Shown: positions 17,338 through 25,914 of the stretch, piece after piece
How the letters are laid out: every line of letters begins with the position of its first letter
Position numbering within the stretch: position 1 is the first letter of the stretch
Origin: Buttiauxella gaviniae
GTDB taxonomy: Bacteria > Pseudomonadota > Gammaproteobacteria > Enterobacterales > Enterobacteriaceae
Direction: 5' to 3'
Assembly (NCBI RefSeq): GCF_040786275.1
Contig: NZ_JBFMVT010000002.1
Span: 1,054,001-1,118,000, forward strand
DNA length: 64,000 bases
Made by a program: the position numbers and the translations under genes
The notes under the pieces: generated by a model
Databases searched by the model: none
Seen by the model: only the letters and a program-made list of their open reading frames with translations
What the model was told of the DNA's origin: nothing

Positions 17338-18706
17338 TTTTATTGCACGTTTACCCCATTACCGTCAGCAGTTGCGCCACTATTTTCAGGGGCGTGATGA
17401 GAACCAGGCCGATAACATTAACGAAGTGAGTCATGCGCTTATCGATGATTCTCCGCGTGTGATTCGCCTGACGCTATGGACTATCCTGGTACTGGTAGTG
17501 ATAGCGTTTATTTGGGCCGGTTTCGCGAAACTTGATGAAGTCACTCGCGGCGAGGGCAAAGCGATTCCCTCTTCGCGCCTGCAAAAAGTACAAAACCTGG
17601 AAGGCGGTATTGTCACGGAGCTGTTTGTTCATGAAGGGCAAATCGTTGAGGCAGGCGCGCCACTTATCCATCTGGATGACACTCGCTTTGCTTCAAACGT
17701 CGGCGAAACGGAAGCGGATAAACTCGGCTTACAGGCGAAAATCGACCGTCTGACCGCAGAGGCGGAAGGCAAAGAATTTATTATTGCCGATGATATTGCG
17801 AAGCGTGCGCCAGAGGTTGCTCGCGGGGAAGTCGACTTATTTAATAGCCGTCGCCGCCAGTTCCAGAATGAAATTGAAGGGCTTCAGGAGCAGTTGGTTC
17901 AGAAGAAACAAGAGCTGCGTGATTTCCAGTCCAAGCAGGCGCAATACAAAAACAGCCTGGGGTTGCTGCAACAAGAGATCAAAATGTCTGAGCCACTGCT
18001 GGCGTCTGGCGCGATCTCTAAAGTAGAAATCCTGCGTTTGCGCCGCACCGAAGTGGAAACCAAAGGGTTGTTGGACTCCGTTACGCTGTCGATTCCGAAA
18101 TCTGATTCCGAAGCTAAAGAGATCGAAAACAAAATTGGCGAGAGCCGAAACCGTTTCCAGAGCGATGCGCTTTCACAACTTAACGAAGCCCGCACTAACC
18201 TGAGCAAAGCGCAAGCCACCGGTAAGGCGCTTGAAGACCGAGTGAACCGCACCATGGTTGTTTCCCCGGTTCGCGGTATCGTTCAGCAGATTATGGTTAA
18301 TACCATTGGCGGCGTCATTCAGCCGGGCAGTGATTTAGTGGAAATTGTTCCGCTTGATGACAAGCTGCTGATTGAAGTGAAAATTCAGCCGCGTGACATC
18401 GCGTTCCTGCATCCGGGCCAGCATGCCGTGGTGAAATTCACCGCGTATGATTACACCACTTACGGTGGGCTTGACGGTGAGCTGGTGCAAATTAGCCCGG
18501 ATACCGTAACGGATAAAGAAGGCCACAGTTATTACATTGCCCGCCTGCGTACGGATAAGAACTACCTGGGGACCAAAGAGCATCCGATGCTTATTATTCC
18601 TGGTATGGTCGCATCGGTTGATATTCTGACGGGCAAAAAATCGATTCTGAGTTATCTGCTAAAACCGATTATTCGGGCCAAAGCAGAAGCGCTTCGAGAG
18701 CGATAA
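17324..18706 (+). CDS. HlyD-family periplasmic adaptor of the type I secretion system (LapC/BapD-like)
   Basis: Protein of 460 aa, the usual size for T1SS membrane-fusion proteins. It has a short cytoplasmic N-terminus, one membrane helix at about residues 49-67, a biotinyl-lipoyl half motif (LEGGIVTELFVHEGQIVEAG), a long coiled coil (about 150-300, e.g. LQEQLVQKKQELRDFQSK), the second lipoyl half, and a C-terminal beta-barrel (IVPLDDKLLIEVKIQPRDIA). It links the ABC transporter to the TolC-like channel. It overlaps the ABC gene by 14 bases and ends the three-gene unit before a terminator. Confidence 0.93.
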   Translation: MRLADFIARLPHYRQQLRHYFQGRDENQADNINEVSHALIDDSPRVIRLTLWTILVLVVIAFIWAGFAKLDEVTRGEGKAIPSSRLQKVQNLEGGIVTELFVHEGQIVEAGAPLIHLDDTRFASNVGETEADKLGLQAKIDRLTAEAEGKEFIIADDIAKRAPEVARGEVDLFNSRRRQFQNEIEGLQEQLVQKKQELRDFQSKQAQYKNSLGLLQQEIKMSEPLLASGAISKVEILRLRRTEVETKGLLDSVTLSIPKSDSEAKEIENKIGESRNRFQSDALSQLNEARTNLSKAQATGKALEDRVNRTMVVSPVRGIVQQIMVNTIGGVIQPGSDLVEIVPLDDKLLIEVKIQPRDIAFLHPGQHAVVKFTAYDYTTYGGLDGELVQISPDTVTDKEGHSYYIARLRTDKNYLGTKEHPMLIIPGMVASVDILTGKKSILSYLLKPIIRAKAEALRER

Positions 18707-18743
18707 GTGATAAAGGGTTTTGTACCCGACATCTCGTATTAAA

Positions 18744-18775
18744 GGGTGGATGGCGCGTTCGCTTATCCACCCTAC
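18744..18775. repeat. REP-like palindrome (GGTGGATGGCGC...CTTATCCACC type)
   Basis: GGGTGGATGGCGC pairs with GCTTATCCACCCTAC around a short loop. Related copies are at 30556-30585, 52160-52189, 63874-63904 and, inverted, 63918-63948. All are in intergenic sequence, as for REP elements. Confidence 0.75.
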
Positions 18776-18803
18776 AAAACCTTGCATCTATGTTTGCCTC
18801 AAA

Positions 18804-18840
18804 TAAAAAAACCGCAACGTTATCCGTCGCGGTTTTTTTA
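18804..18840. terminator. Bidirectional rho-independent terminator after the T1SS genes
   Basis: AAAAAACCGC and GCGGTTTTTTT flank a 13-base loop. T-runs on both strands make it suitable for both the rightward HlyD-like gene and the leftward IprA-like regulator. Confidence 0.8.
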
Positions 18841-18891
18841 TTGGGCGATGAGTTCGAGGTATAAACTCTGCGCCCGCCTCAGCAAATTTGA

Positions 18892-19494
18892 TTAGCCGTT
18901 AAACGAAGAGAGCTTGCCGCGATTTAGCGTTAACTTGCCCTCGTTGACTAACTCCTGAAGCACCTTATGAATCGCGCTACGAGAGATAAGGTTTCGGCTT
19001 AAAATAAAGGTATAAACCGATGTTTTTTCACGAATTTCAGGGTCAAGCGACCAAATGTGCTTAACGTGCTCGGTGACGATTTCACGAATCGTTTTGTGAG
19101 AGCGCATATTTTCACGCTGGAAATAGCGGTGTAGATGATTGGTTAAGATATTAAAGGCGTACTGCCACAAATTTCTCTTATTGAACATCTCGTTGGCATT
19201 GTTCGCACTCATCACCCACATCTCGCAGTCCGTATCACAACGCAGGTAATGAGACATGACATCATTACGCATCTGGGCCAGACCCAGTATCGCAGGCGCG
19301 GTGAAACTTATCGTGACCAGGTCGTTTTCTACGCGGTAAACCGAGACTGACCCTTTCTCAAGATAAAATATGTTGCCATCCTTTCTCATTTCGATGCGCT
19401 GACGTTTTTTTCTCAGTGAGAAATAGGCGTTTTCAGATTTTTTTATCTCGTCTCCAATGAGCGTTACAGATTCATCAAAATTCGGAGTGGACAT
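18892..19494 (-). CDS. IprA/Crp-Fnr-like winged-helix transcriptional regulator
   Basis: Protein of 200 aa. The first 110 residues look like a cyclic-nucleotide-binding jelly roll without the cAMP-pocket residues (GNIFYLEKGSVSVYRVEND). The last 80 form a winged helix (SRNLISRSAIHKVLQELVNEGKL). This architecture matches the enterobacterial IprA/YaiV group, described in Salmonella as affecting peroxide resistance; assignment is by pattern only. It is transcribed toward the T1SS genes and shares their terminator, so it may be a local regulator of the adhesin locus (inference). Start ATG at 19494. Confidence 0.65.
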   Translation of the reverse strand: MSTPNFDESVTLIGDEIKKSENAYFSLRKKRQRIEMRKDGNIFYLEKGSVSVYRVENDLVTISFTAPAILGLAQMRNDVMSHYLRCDTDCEMWVMSANNANEMFNKRNLWQYAFNILTNHLHRYFQRENMRSHKTIREIVTEHVKHIWSLDPEIREKTSVYTFILSRNLISRSAIHKVLQELVNEGKLTLNRGKLSSFNG

Positions 19495-19712
19495 CAGCTT
19501 CTCTTACTCGGGTTGTGGGATTGAGATTATCTCCTGTTGCGAAGCAAAGGAGACCGCTCTAAAGCCAGGGTTGTCAGGATTGCCGAAGGGTGACTTAAAT
19601 GAATAACCTTATGACTTCCGTGCCAATATAATACATTACACCCGTGTACAACCGTAAAATTTAATACCGCGCAATAATATAACCACTGAAATAATAACTC
19701 GTAAAAATCACA

Positions 19713-19976
19713 TTATGGCGCATTATTTTTCAAACTATCGCAACTGTTATTCCATAAACAGAGGCTATTAAAAATAAGTTGCAAAAGAACATATAGCAAA
19801 TAAAATGGCCAAACAATTGAAAGCGCAATAACAGTATCAATCTTCTCTTTGAACCAGGCGATACCGTCCTGTTCGCGTTTCTTCATCTGTGCAATCAGTA
19901 ATACTATTCTAAATAGCATAAACATCAGGGTTGAAACACCGTAGATGCATACTATTAATTGAAAGAGTTTATTCAA
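19713..19976 (-). CDS. Small two-helix membrane protein of unknown function (87 aa)
   Basis: No family recognised. The start appears to be TTG at 19976 with GGGGCG about 8 bases upstream; the next in-frame ATG is at residue 18. There are two hydrophobic segments (about residues 5-28 and 48-71, including ALSIVWPFYLLYVLLQL) separated by a charged loop (MKKREQDGIAWFKEK). The WPF in the second helix recalls small inner-membrane proteins of the OrtT/GhoT size class, but the similarity is too weak for assignment. It stands alone, with AT-rich spacers on both sides. Confidence 0.5.
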   Translation of the reverse strand: MNKLFQLIVCIYGVSTLMFMLFRIVLLIAQMKKREQDGIAWFKEKIDTVIALSIVWPFYLLYVLLQLIFNSLCLWNNSCDSLKNNAP

Positions 19977-20411
19977 TGGCCGCGCCCCATTGTTCTATTA
20001 AAACATCATCAACGATGAGTAAAGACGACCGAAATACTCAGGTATTAAATTTATTGGTACCCTTTTTTACGTTGAACGTGCGGCACTGAAAGACCCGCAC
20101 CAGTGGGGGCCTCATGCCACTGCGTCAATGAGTATATTTATCTGATGCAAAAATGTAATGTTTTTAGTCTTTCTGCCCGACGCGTTATCTTTCTGATAGT
20201 AAAAAAAACACAAAAAATATTTAACCAATTGATTTTAAGTGGTATTTTTCGTATATAAAGTGTAAATGCTTTGTTGTTGGTTTGTGTCATCCTGAGATAA
20301 AAAGCTCAGGTATGAGGTAAAGCCACGAAAACACAGCGTTATTCCCTGTCCCATTATGCTTATAATGGCGCGTGTCAAAAACCTGCCTGGGTCAACGAGA
20401 GTGCTGGCAAC
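19977..20411. other. 435-bp spacer upstream of the CadC-like gene
   Basis: No gene is seen. It is AT-rich with runs of A. It holds the divergent start region of the small membrane protein and, at its right end, a candidate promoter for the CadC-like regulator. Confidence 0.5.
20361..20366 (+). promoter_or_regulatory. Candidate -10 box (TATAAT) for the CadC-like regulator gene
   Basis: A perfect TATAAT lies 45 bases before the ATG at 20412, with a TG just upstream (TGCTTATAAT) as in extended -10 promoters. The -35 region (near GCGTTATT) is poor. Confidence 0.4.
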
Positions 20412-21197
20412 ATGTACGAAGCAGACAACTTATGTTATCTCATTGAAAATAAAATAATATTCATTCCTGAGAAGCAATGTCTGGTGCATGCAGACAGCCA
20501 TGAGCAGATAAAACTCAAGCCAACGGCATCACAATGTCTGCTGTTGTTGCTCAGAAACCACGGTGAGATTGTTACTCAAAACGAGCTGCTGGCATTTGCA
20601 TGGGGAGAAAGCCACAGGCAGGTGAGTTTTAACGCCTTTTATCAAAGTATTCTTTCGTTAAGAAAGTCTTTTCTACAAATGAATGTGGAAAAACAGATTA
20701 TCACCACGATTCCTCGCAAGGGTCTTCTCATTGAGCAAGAAATAGCGGTTGAGGAAAAGATCGATCTTGTAAGCGAAATAGAAGCCGATCCTCTCCCCTT
20801 AGAAATCAGCAATGAAACGGCTGAAAATAAAACTAAGAATGCCAGGCCGGCTATTGTGAATATGACAGAAGCCCTGATAATTACGTTAACCGTGATAATT
20901 ATCGGTGTGCTCCTCTACCCACGCATGTTTAGCCAGCAATATTTCTCGGGATATGTGTCTTCAAAGAAATACGATGGGCAATGTCATTATTTTTTTAACG
21001 GCGATGCCAGCAATCATATCCGCCATGAGCATTTCATTAAGGAACATCCCGACTTGTGCCGCGATGATAAATTCCTCTATGTTACGGCTTATCCCGAAAC
21101 CAAAAACATTTCCGTTATTCTTTGCACAAACCGTATGGAGTTATCACACGATAACGCCTGTCAGTCCGTCTACTACCCTCGGTATGATAGTAAATGA
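20412..21197 (+). CDS. CadC/ToxR-like membrane-anchored winged-helix regulator (YqeI/GrvA-like)
   Basis: Protein of 261 aa. Residues about 10-105 form an OmpR/ToxR-type winged helix (IKLKPTASQCLLLLLRNHGE, VTQNELLAFAWG, ITTIPRKGLLI). An acidic linker, one membrane helix (about 155-175, ALIITLTVIIIGVLL) and a periplasmic tail of about 85 residues with four cysteines follow. Such proteins bind DNA from the membrane and sense periplasmic signals. Its stop overlaps the start of the next gene (ATGA), which codes for a small single-pass periplasmic protein; this is the arrangement of ToxR/ToxS-type pairs. E. coli has yqeI-yqeJ in the ETT2 region next to glyU, so this is probably the same locus. Confidence 0.72.
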   Translation: MYEADNLCYLIENKIIFIPEKQCLVHADSHEQIKLKPTASQCLLLLLRNHGEIVTQNELLAFAWGESHRQVSFNAFYQSILSLRKSFLQMNVEKQIITTIPRKGLLIEQEIAVEEKIDLVSEIEADPLPLEISNETAENKTKNARPAIVNMTEALIITLTVIIIGVLLYPRMFSQQYFSGYVSSKKYDGQCHYFFNGDASNHIRHEHFIKEHPDLCRDDKFLYVTAYPETKNISVILCTNRMELSHDNACQSVYYPRYDSK

Positions 21198-21718
21198 AGC
21201 CATTCACAGCGATTGCCTCGTTAAGAACCCAGACGTGCGTCATTTTTGTCGTCTGCGCCGCGATTCTTTCAAGCCTTGGGCTTTATCTTTATCTGACGGC
21301 GAACGATCACCCGCACCACCTTGTATGCCGGGCGACGCTACAGGTGGTGAGAGACAATACGTCATTTCGTGGGATTGTTGATTTTAAATCTGAGGAGGGT
21401 GACGGCAAAGGCATCGCGCACATTAACGGCATTATCAATCTCAATCCGCATGAAGAGTACACCGTCCAGCGCACGATTCTTTTCACCCATTCTGACTACG
21501 GCCTGAGTCCGGTGTGGGTATCCCGCCAGATTATCATCTCAAATCGCGAAACCTCTCCCCCTGGCGTTCTCCAGCAATTCCTGCCGAATTTTTATCTGAA
21601 AAATTCTGATGTCACCGACATTGATATTTTTTCACTTAACAAAGAGGCCAATCTCATCACTCGCGAAGGCATTCCTTATCTGTATTGCCAGAAGTATTTG
21701 CTTCCTGAAGACGAGTAA
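21194..21718 (+). CDS. FidL-like single-pass periplasmic partner protein (YqeJ-like)
   Basis: Protein of 174 aa with one N-terminal membrane helix (about residues 13-35) and a periplasmic domain. The domain pattern fits FidL-type partners: an early Cys (HLVCRATL), a central repeat of G and N (GIAHINGIINLNPHEEYTV), and a C-terminal PYLYCQKY. Two cysteines could form a disulfide. It overlaps the CadC-like gene by 4 bases, so the two are cotranslated. Known pairs of this kind (GrvA/FidL, ToxR/ToxS, VtrA/VtrC) act as one sensor at the membrane. Function here is inferred from pairing. Confidence 0.62.
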   Translation: MKPFTAIASLRTQTCVIFVVCAAILSSLGLYLYLTANDHPHHLVCRATLQVVRDNTSFRGIVDFKSEEGDGKGIAHINGIINLNPHEEYTVQRTILFTHSDYGLSPVWVSRQIIISNRETSPPGVLQQFLPNFYLKNSDVTDIDIFSLNKEANLITREGIPYLYCQKYLLPEDE

Positions 21719-22220
21719 CACTTGAGCTTTTCTAACGCGAACTACGTCGTGCCCTCCCCTGCAAATCATCCTATCGCCCCTTTCTATATCAAAAATATCG
21801 CCTGAATATACTGTTCAGACCAGAGATTTACTTTCCAGCGACGTAAAAACAACATACATATTAACAACCATGTTCCTTATAAAAAGTAACAAGCCAATAG
21901 ATTATACCGATCTGTATTTCATAAATTGATCACCCTAACCTATCAATTGCACCTATTAATTATTAGCTATTGATCGACAATACCGATCTATGTTTATATT
22001 TCGTACATAAAACTTGGAATTAATGACGCTTACATCCAGACATCTAAACCGCTTAACCGTTATTTCTTTCGATAAATTCTTTTTACGCGTCACCATTTTA
22101 TAATTCAGAAGAAACATTTATATGTTCAATAAAAAAAACCATTAGATACCGCTGAATAAAACATCTGGCAAGGTTGCATTAGCAATGCATTAAAATCATA
22201 ACTCAACGGTGGTTTTCACA
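21719..22220. other. 500-bp AT-rich spacer upstream of the EIIC-EAL gene
   Basis: No coding sequence is supported. It contains related short motifs (TTGATCACCC, TATTGATCGACA, TACCGATCTGTA, TACCGATCTATG) between about 21905 and 21992 that could be regulator sites. The promoter was not located. Confidence 0.45.
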
Positions 22221-24326
22221 ATGGTTCGTGTGTGGTTTCATAACAATTTCATTTATCAACTGAACACCAGTAAGGTAATGTTATTTAACAATAATATTGT
22301 GAAATCCATTGTCGCCTGCTCCTTAGCTATTGTTCCCTTCGCCATTATTCGTGCGCTACTTCTTGTGTGCTCTGTTATTTCCAGCTATTTGGGATGGTCT
22401 GCTTTTGCGGGCTGGCTGGATCAACTACAACAAACGCTAATGGATTTCATGCCCATTCTGATGAATGCTTTTATGGCATTACATTGGGCAATTCGTAACC
22501 GACGTTCAGTTATCCATTTTCTTACAGTAAATATATGTAGCCTGCTATTTATCAGCCGCGCAATCAGCAATGACCGCCTGTTCTTCCTGGATATTTCGAT
22601 CCCGGTCGCGCTGCTTTCAGGTATTATTGTTAACTCAATTTTGGACAAGTTTATTGAGCAGGTTGATAAACATTTAGGGACTCAAACAAAAAATACCAAA
22701 AACACCACGCTGTTCTTTCTTTCTATACTGATCATTTCATTCTGTACTTTTATTATTAGCTATCTGGCTCATCATTTATTCGCACTTGTGCCGGGCTACA
22801 TTGACCATGCTCTTCAGCACAGTTACCCCACGTCATTCTCATCCGGGCTGCTCTACCTCTTTTTGCGATGCATCCCCTGGTTTTTCGGCGTGCACGGTTA
22901 TTTTTTGTTCTGCGATATGGATGCAAACTTTATTGCTGAAGCCCAGGCGAACATTGCAGCGTGGCACGCCGGGCAGGCAGAGCTGAACATTCTAAGCCCG
23001 GAGTTCTACAATATATGGTGCACCATGGGTGGCACCGGCAGCACGTTGAGTATGCTGCTGTGTATCATCTTTTCTAAGGATAGCCCCCATCGCCATATCA
23101 TCGGCCCCTCGCTTCCTCTGGCCCTCTTTAACATTAACGAGCCTTTGATTTTCGGCCTCCCTATCGTCATGAATCCGGTGCTGATTATTCCTTTTATTCT
23201 GGTACCCATCGTTTCATATATCATTGCTTACACGGCAACCGCGTGGCACCTGGTGCCAGCCATTTCCGTAGCGGTTAACTGGAGCGTGCCTCCCATTCTC
23301 AGTACCTGGATTGGTACCAACGGTTCGATGACGGCGATCATCCTGAATTTGATTATCATCGCGGTCGGGATGCTGATTTATGTACCGTTTTTACAACGCT
23401 GGACCATCAGCACCAAAAACAACCCGGAGCAGCATTTATTCTTGCAGCCGACTAACCTTGAGTTGATTCCTAACCACCGAAAACTCAATGAAGAGAAAGA
23501 GTATCTGGAGGCTCTGGAGCATGTTCACCAGTTACAATCCAGCGGGCATTTCATACTCTATTTCCAGCCCCAGGTTCGTCTTTCGGACAGGCGCATTATT
23601 GGGATGGAGGCGCTGATTCGCCATCAGGGTAACGACGGGAAAATTTCGCCCCCAACTTTCCTGCAATATTACGATCGCCTGCATGCAATGGCCGATATCG
23701 ATTTCTGGGTGATGGAACAAGCCGTTAGCTACCTTCGTCAGCACCTGAGCCATTACACCGGAATGACGCTCTCAGTTAACGTTTCGCCGCAAACCTTGAC
23801 CGACAAGCGCTTGTTTAATGTTATCTCACGTATTTTGAGCGAACCGTTGCCCAAGGGGTGGACGCTGGAAATTGAAATTACCGAATCGCAGGCGGTTAAT
23901 GCCCCGGAACATGTTGCAGATATTCTCGTCCAGCTTAAACAGCGGGGGATCAGGATTGCTCTTGATGATTTCGGGGCAGGATATTCGACGCTCAACTACC
24001 TGACGCGCTACCCGCTGGACAAAATCAAGCTCGATCGCTCCCTGGTGCAGGGGCTCGCGAAAAAAGGTGGCCTGGCGTTTTTAAGGCAGGTTACAAAGCT
24101 GTGCAAGATTACTGAGTGCCATGTGGTGATTGAAGGGGTGGAAACGGAAGATGAACTGCGCCAGATCTTGATCGAGGGGGTGGAAACCGAACAGGAAATG
24201 GCGCTGGTGCGCTCAGCAGGTATTGAGCTGGCACAAGGCTATTTATTCTGGCGCCCGTTACCGATCAAGGAGATATGTCAGGTACTTGAAAAAAACAGTC
24301 ACTCTCAGACGACAGCAGAAAAATAA
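22221..24326 (+). CDS. PTS-EIIC-like membrane domain fused to an EAL c-di-GMP phosphodiesterase
   Basis: Start chosen at the ATG at 22221 behind GGTGG; a GTG four codons upstream is an alternative. Residues about 20-400 form a lactose/cellobiose-type EIIC permease domain with 8-10 helices (IWCTMGGTGSTLS, FNINEPLIFGLPIVMNP). The last 250 residues are an EAL domain with intact catalytic residues: MEALIR near 462, NVSPQTL, EIEITES, DDFGAGYS, IKLDRSLV, EGVETE and AQGYLF. It should hydrolyse c-di-GMP to pGpG. No EIIA/EIIB gene is nearby, so the EIIC part probably senses a sugar rather than transporting it (inference). Oddity: a 42-bp imperfect in-frame tandem duplication at 24129-24212 repeats IEGVETE within the catalytic core. 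Confidence 0.88.
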   Translation: MVRVWFHNNFIYQLNTSKVMLFNNNIVKSIVACSLAIVPFAIIRALLLVCSVISSYLGWSAFAGWLDQLQQTLMDFMPILMNAFMALHWAIRNRRSVIHFLTVNICSLLFISRAISNDRLFFLDISIPVALLSGIIVNSILDKFIEQVDKHLGTQTKNTKNTTLFFLSILIISFCTFIISYLAHHLFALVPGYIDHALQHSYPTSFSSGLLYLFLRCIPWFFGVHGYFLFCDMDANFIAEAQANIAAWHAGQAELNILSPEFYNIWCTMGGTGSTLSMLLCIIFSKDSPHRHIIGPSLPLALFNINEPLIFGLPIVMNPVLIIPFILVPIVSYIIAYTATAWHLVPAISVAVNWSVPPILSTWIGTNGSMTAIILNLIIIAVGMLIYVPFLQRWTISTKNNPEQHLFLQPTNLELIPNHRKLNEEKEYLEALEHVHQLQSSGHFILYFQPQVRLSDRRIIGMEALIRHQGNDGKISPPTFLQYYDRLHAMADIDFWVMEQAVSYLRQHLSHYTGMTLSVNVSPQTLTDKRLFNVISRILSEPLPKGWTLEIEITESQAVNAPEHVADILVQLKQRGIRIALDDFGAGYSTLNYLTRYPLDKIKLDRSLVQGLAKKGGLAFLRQVTKLCKITECHVVIEGVETEDELRQILIEGVETEQEMALVRSAGIELAQGYLFWRPLPIKEICQVLEKNSHSQTTAEK
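24129..24212 (+). repeat. 42-bp imperfect tandem duplication inside the EAL domain
   Basis: ATTGAAGGGGTGGAAACGGA at 24129 recurs as ATCGAGGGGGTGGAAACCGA at 24171, 42 bases later. The unit codes for IEGVETEDELRQIL then IEGVETEQEMALVR, so 14 residues are added in frame at the conserved EGVET motif. Silent and coding differences show the duplication is not new. Confidence 0.8.
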
Positions 24327-24496
24327 TGGCTCTGTAATTTTGCAACGACGTAAAAGGCGACCTTTTTTTTGTTTGCCTTTTATTTACGTAAAAGAATAAA
24401 AACCTCTTGAAGATAGTAAGTACATCGTTATTATCCACCGGATATTTAAGATTATAAAAATCCTGTACGCTCACAAGAGTAAATTTTACGTTAAAT

Positions 24497-25795
24497 ATGT
24501 TACTTAATTATGATATCCCGTTGGTTTTGCTCGCCCTAATAATTTCGAGCATGGCTTTTTATGTCTCTTTTTGGGTATGTAAAACAGGCGTACGTAAACC
24601 TCATTTCTGCTGGCCATTATTTAGTGGTCCAATGATGGGGTGTGGGATCTGGGTTTTGCATTATATGGTGATGCAGGCGCATCACCACAACCATGTGCTG
24701 CGCTACGATATTATGAAAACATTGCTTTCATTATTAATCGTCGTAGTCGGTTGCTCATTAGGATTCGGGTGTTTTTTATTCAAGAAATTGCGTAAAAATA
24801 ACCATATTGTTGCGGCGTTGATATTTTCTGGCAGTGCAGCGGGCATGCATTATTTGGGTATGGCGGCGGTCATCAGTTCAGAAGACTGGAAGGTCAATAA
24901 TGGTTACATCGCTTTATCACTAGGTGTCATATTTGTTACCTACTTAATTATGCTGCGATTAACTTACCAGATGTTGGTCATGACGCGGAGAAATGATAGT
25001 TTTGCTAACTTCTACCGGCTTGGTGCAACAACAGTGTTATGCATGGGTGTTTCTGCCATGCATATCTTAGGCACAAATCATACCCACAGCAGCGGGATGA
25101 TGTCTCAGTCGATGGAGATGCATACTGTAGATTACATTGAAGATACCATCGCCATTCCGTTAGTGATGCTTGTTGGGCTGGTATTTCTGTTAGTCATTTT
25201 TATCTGGTTTTTTGATTTTAAAGAACGTTTAAGTAATGAAAAACTAAAAAAAGAGTTAATTGAAAAGAACTTACAATTAAAAAAAATGGCACAGCACGAC
25301 TCATTAACACATTTGCCTAACCGTTTTTACCTGCAAAAGCATTTGAATACTTTGTTCAGTAAGCAGATTAACCCTTTATTTATTCTGTTTATTGATCTTG
25401 ATGGTTTCAAACGTGTTAACGATGTCTGGGGACATGCCATCGGTGACGAGCTATTGGTAAAGATTTCCCAAATGCTCAAAGATGTTGTGGGCAATGAAGG
25501 CTTTGTTGCAAGGATTGGTGGTGATGAATTTATCATCGAGGTTAGCCAAAAAGAGAAGCAAGAGGTGATTAAAATTGCACAGAAATTGCTCTCGAAAATC
25601 TCAGGCCGTTACGAACTTTCGGCCACCACAGTAGACTTTTTGTCTGCCAGCATTGGGGTTTCGGTTTACCCTGAGCATGGTCAGGATGTCGCTACGCTTT
25701 TGAAAAAAGCGGATGTCGCAATGTATTACATAAAAGATAAAGGAAAAAACAACGTCACATTTTACGATGAAATTGAAATGCCATTACCTATTTGA
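24497..25795 (+). CDS. MHYT-domain membrane diguanylate cyclase (GGDEF)
   Basis: Protein of 432 aa. About seven N-terminal helices carry MHYT-type motifs LHYMVM, MHYLGM and MHILGT, proposed in this family to bind metal and sense O2, CO or NO. A short coiled linker (EKLKKELIEKNLQLKKMAQ) leads to a GGDEF domain (about 265-425) with DSLTHLPNR and an intact GGDEF near residue 341, so c-di-GMP synthesis is expected. The RxxD product-inhibition site upstream of GGDEF is replaced (VGNE), so feedback inhibition may be missing. It sits between two EAL proteins, separated from each by 110-170 bp, so each may have its own promoter. Confidence 0.9.
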   Translation: MLLNYDIPLVLLALIISSMAFYVSFWVCKTGVRKPHFCWPLFSGPMMGCGIWVLHYMVMQAHHHNHVLRYDIMKTLLSLLIVVVGCSLGFGCFLFKKLRKNNHIVAALIFSGSAAGMHYLGMAAVISSEDWKVNNGYIALSLGVIFVTYLIMLRLTYQMLVMTRRNDSFANFYRLGATTVLCMGVSAMHILGTNHTHSSGMMSQSMEMHTVDYIEDTIAIPLVMLVGLVFLLVIFIWFFDFKERLSNEKLKKELIEKNLQLKKMAQHDSLTHLPNRFYLQKHLNTLFSKQINPLFILFIDLDGFKRVNDVWGHAIGDELLVKISQMLKDVVGNEGFVARIGGDEFIIEVSQKEKQEVIKIAQKLLSKISGRYELSATTVDFLSASIGVSVYPEHGQDVATLLKKADVAMYYIKDKGKNNVTFYDEIEMPLPI

Positions 25796-25914
25796 TAGTG
25801 AGTTTCATAGTAGTTGATTTAAAATCATCGAGTATAAAATACTCTTCCGTAAGCAATGGATGCTTGTAAATCATTCCAGTACGTGGAATTTGTGAATAAA
25901 AGCTGACATTGATG

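Noticed and set aside
20412-21718. A type III secretion (ETT2) remnant
   Set aside because: Although the CadC-like/FidL-like pair resembles yqeI-yqeJ of that region, no secretion apparatus gene is present.
22221-24326. EIIC domain as a working PTS sugar permease
   Set aside because: No EIIA/EIIB domains or genes are nearby and the protein is fused to an EAL domain; sensing is more likely.
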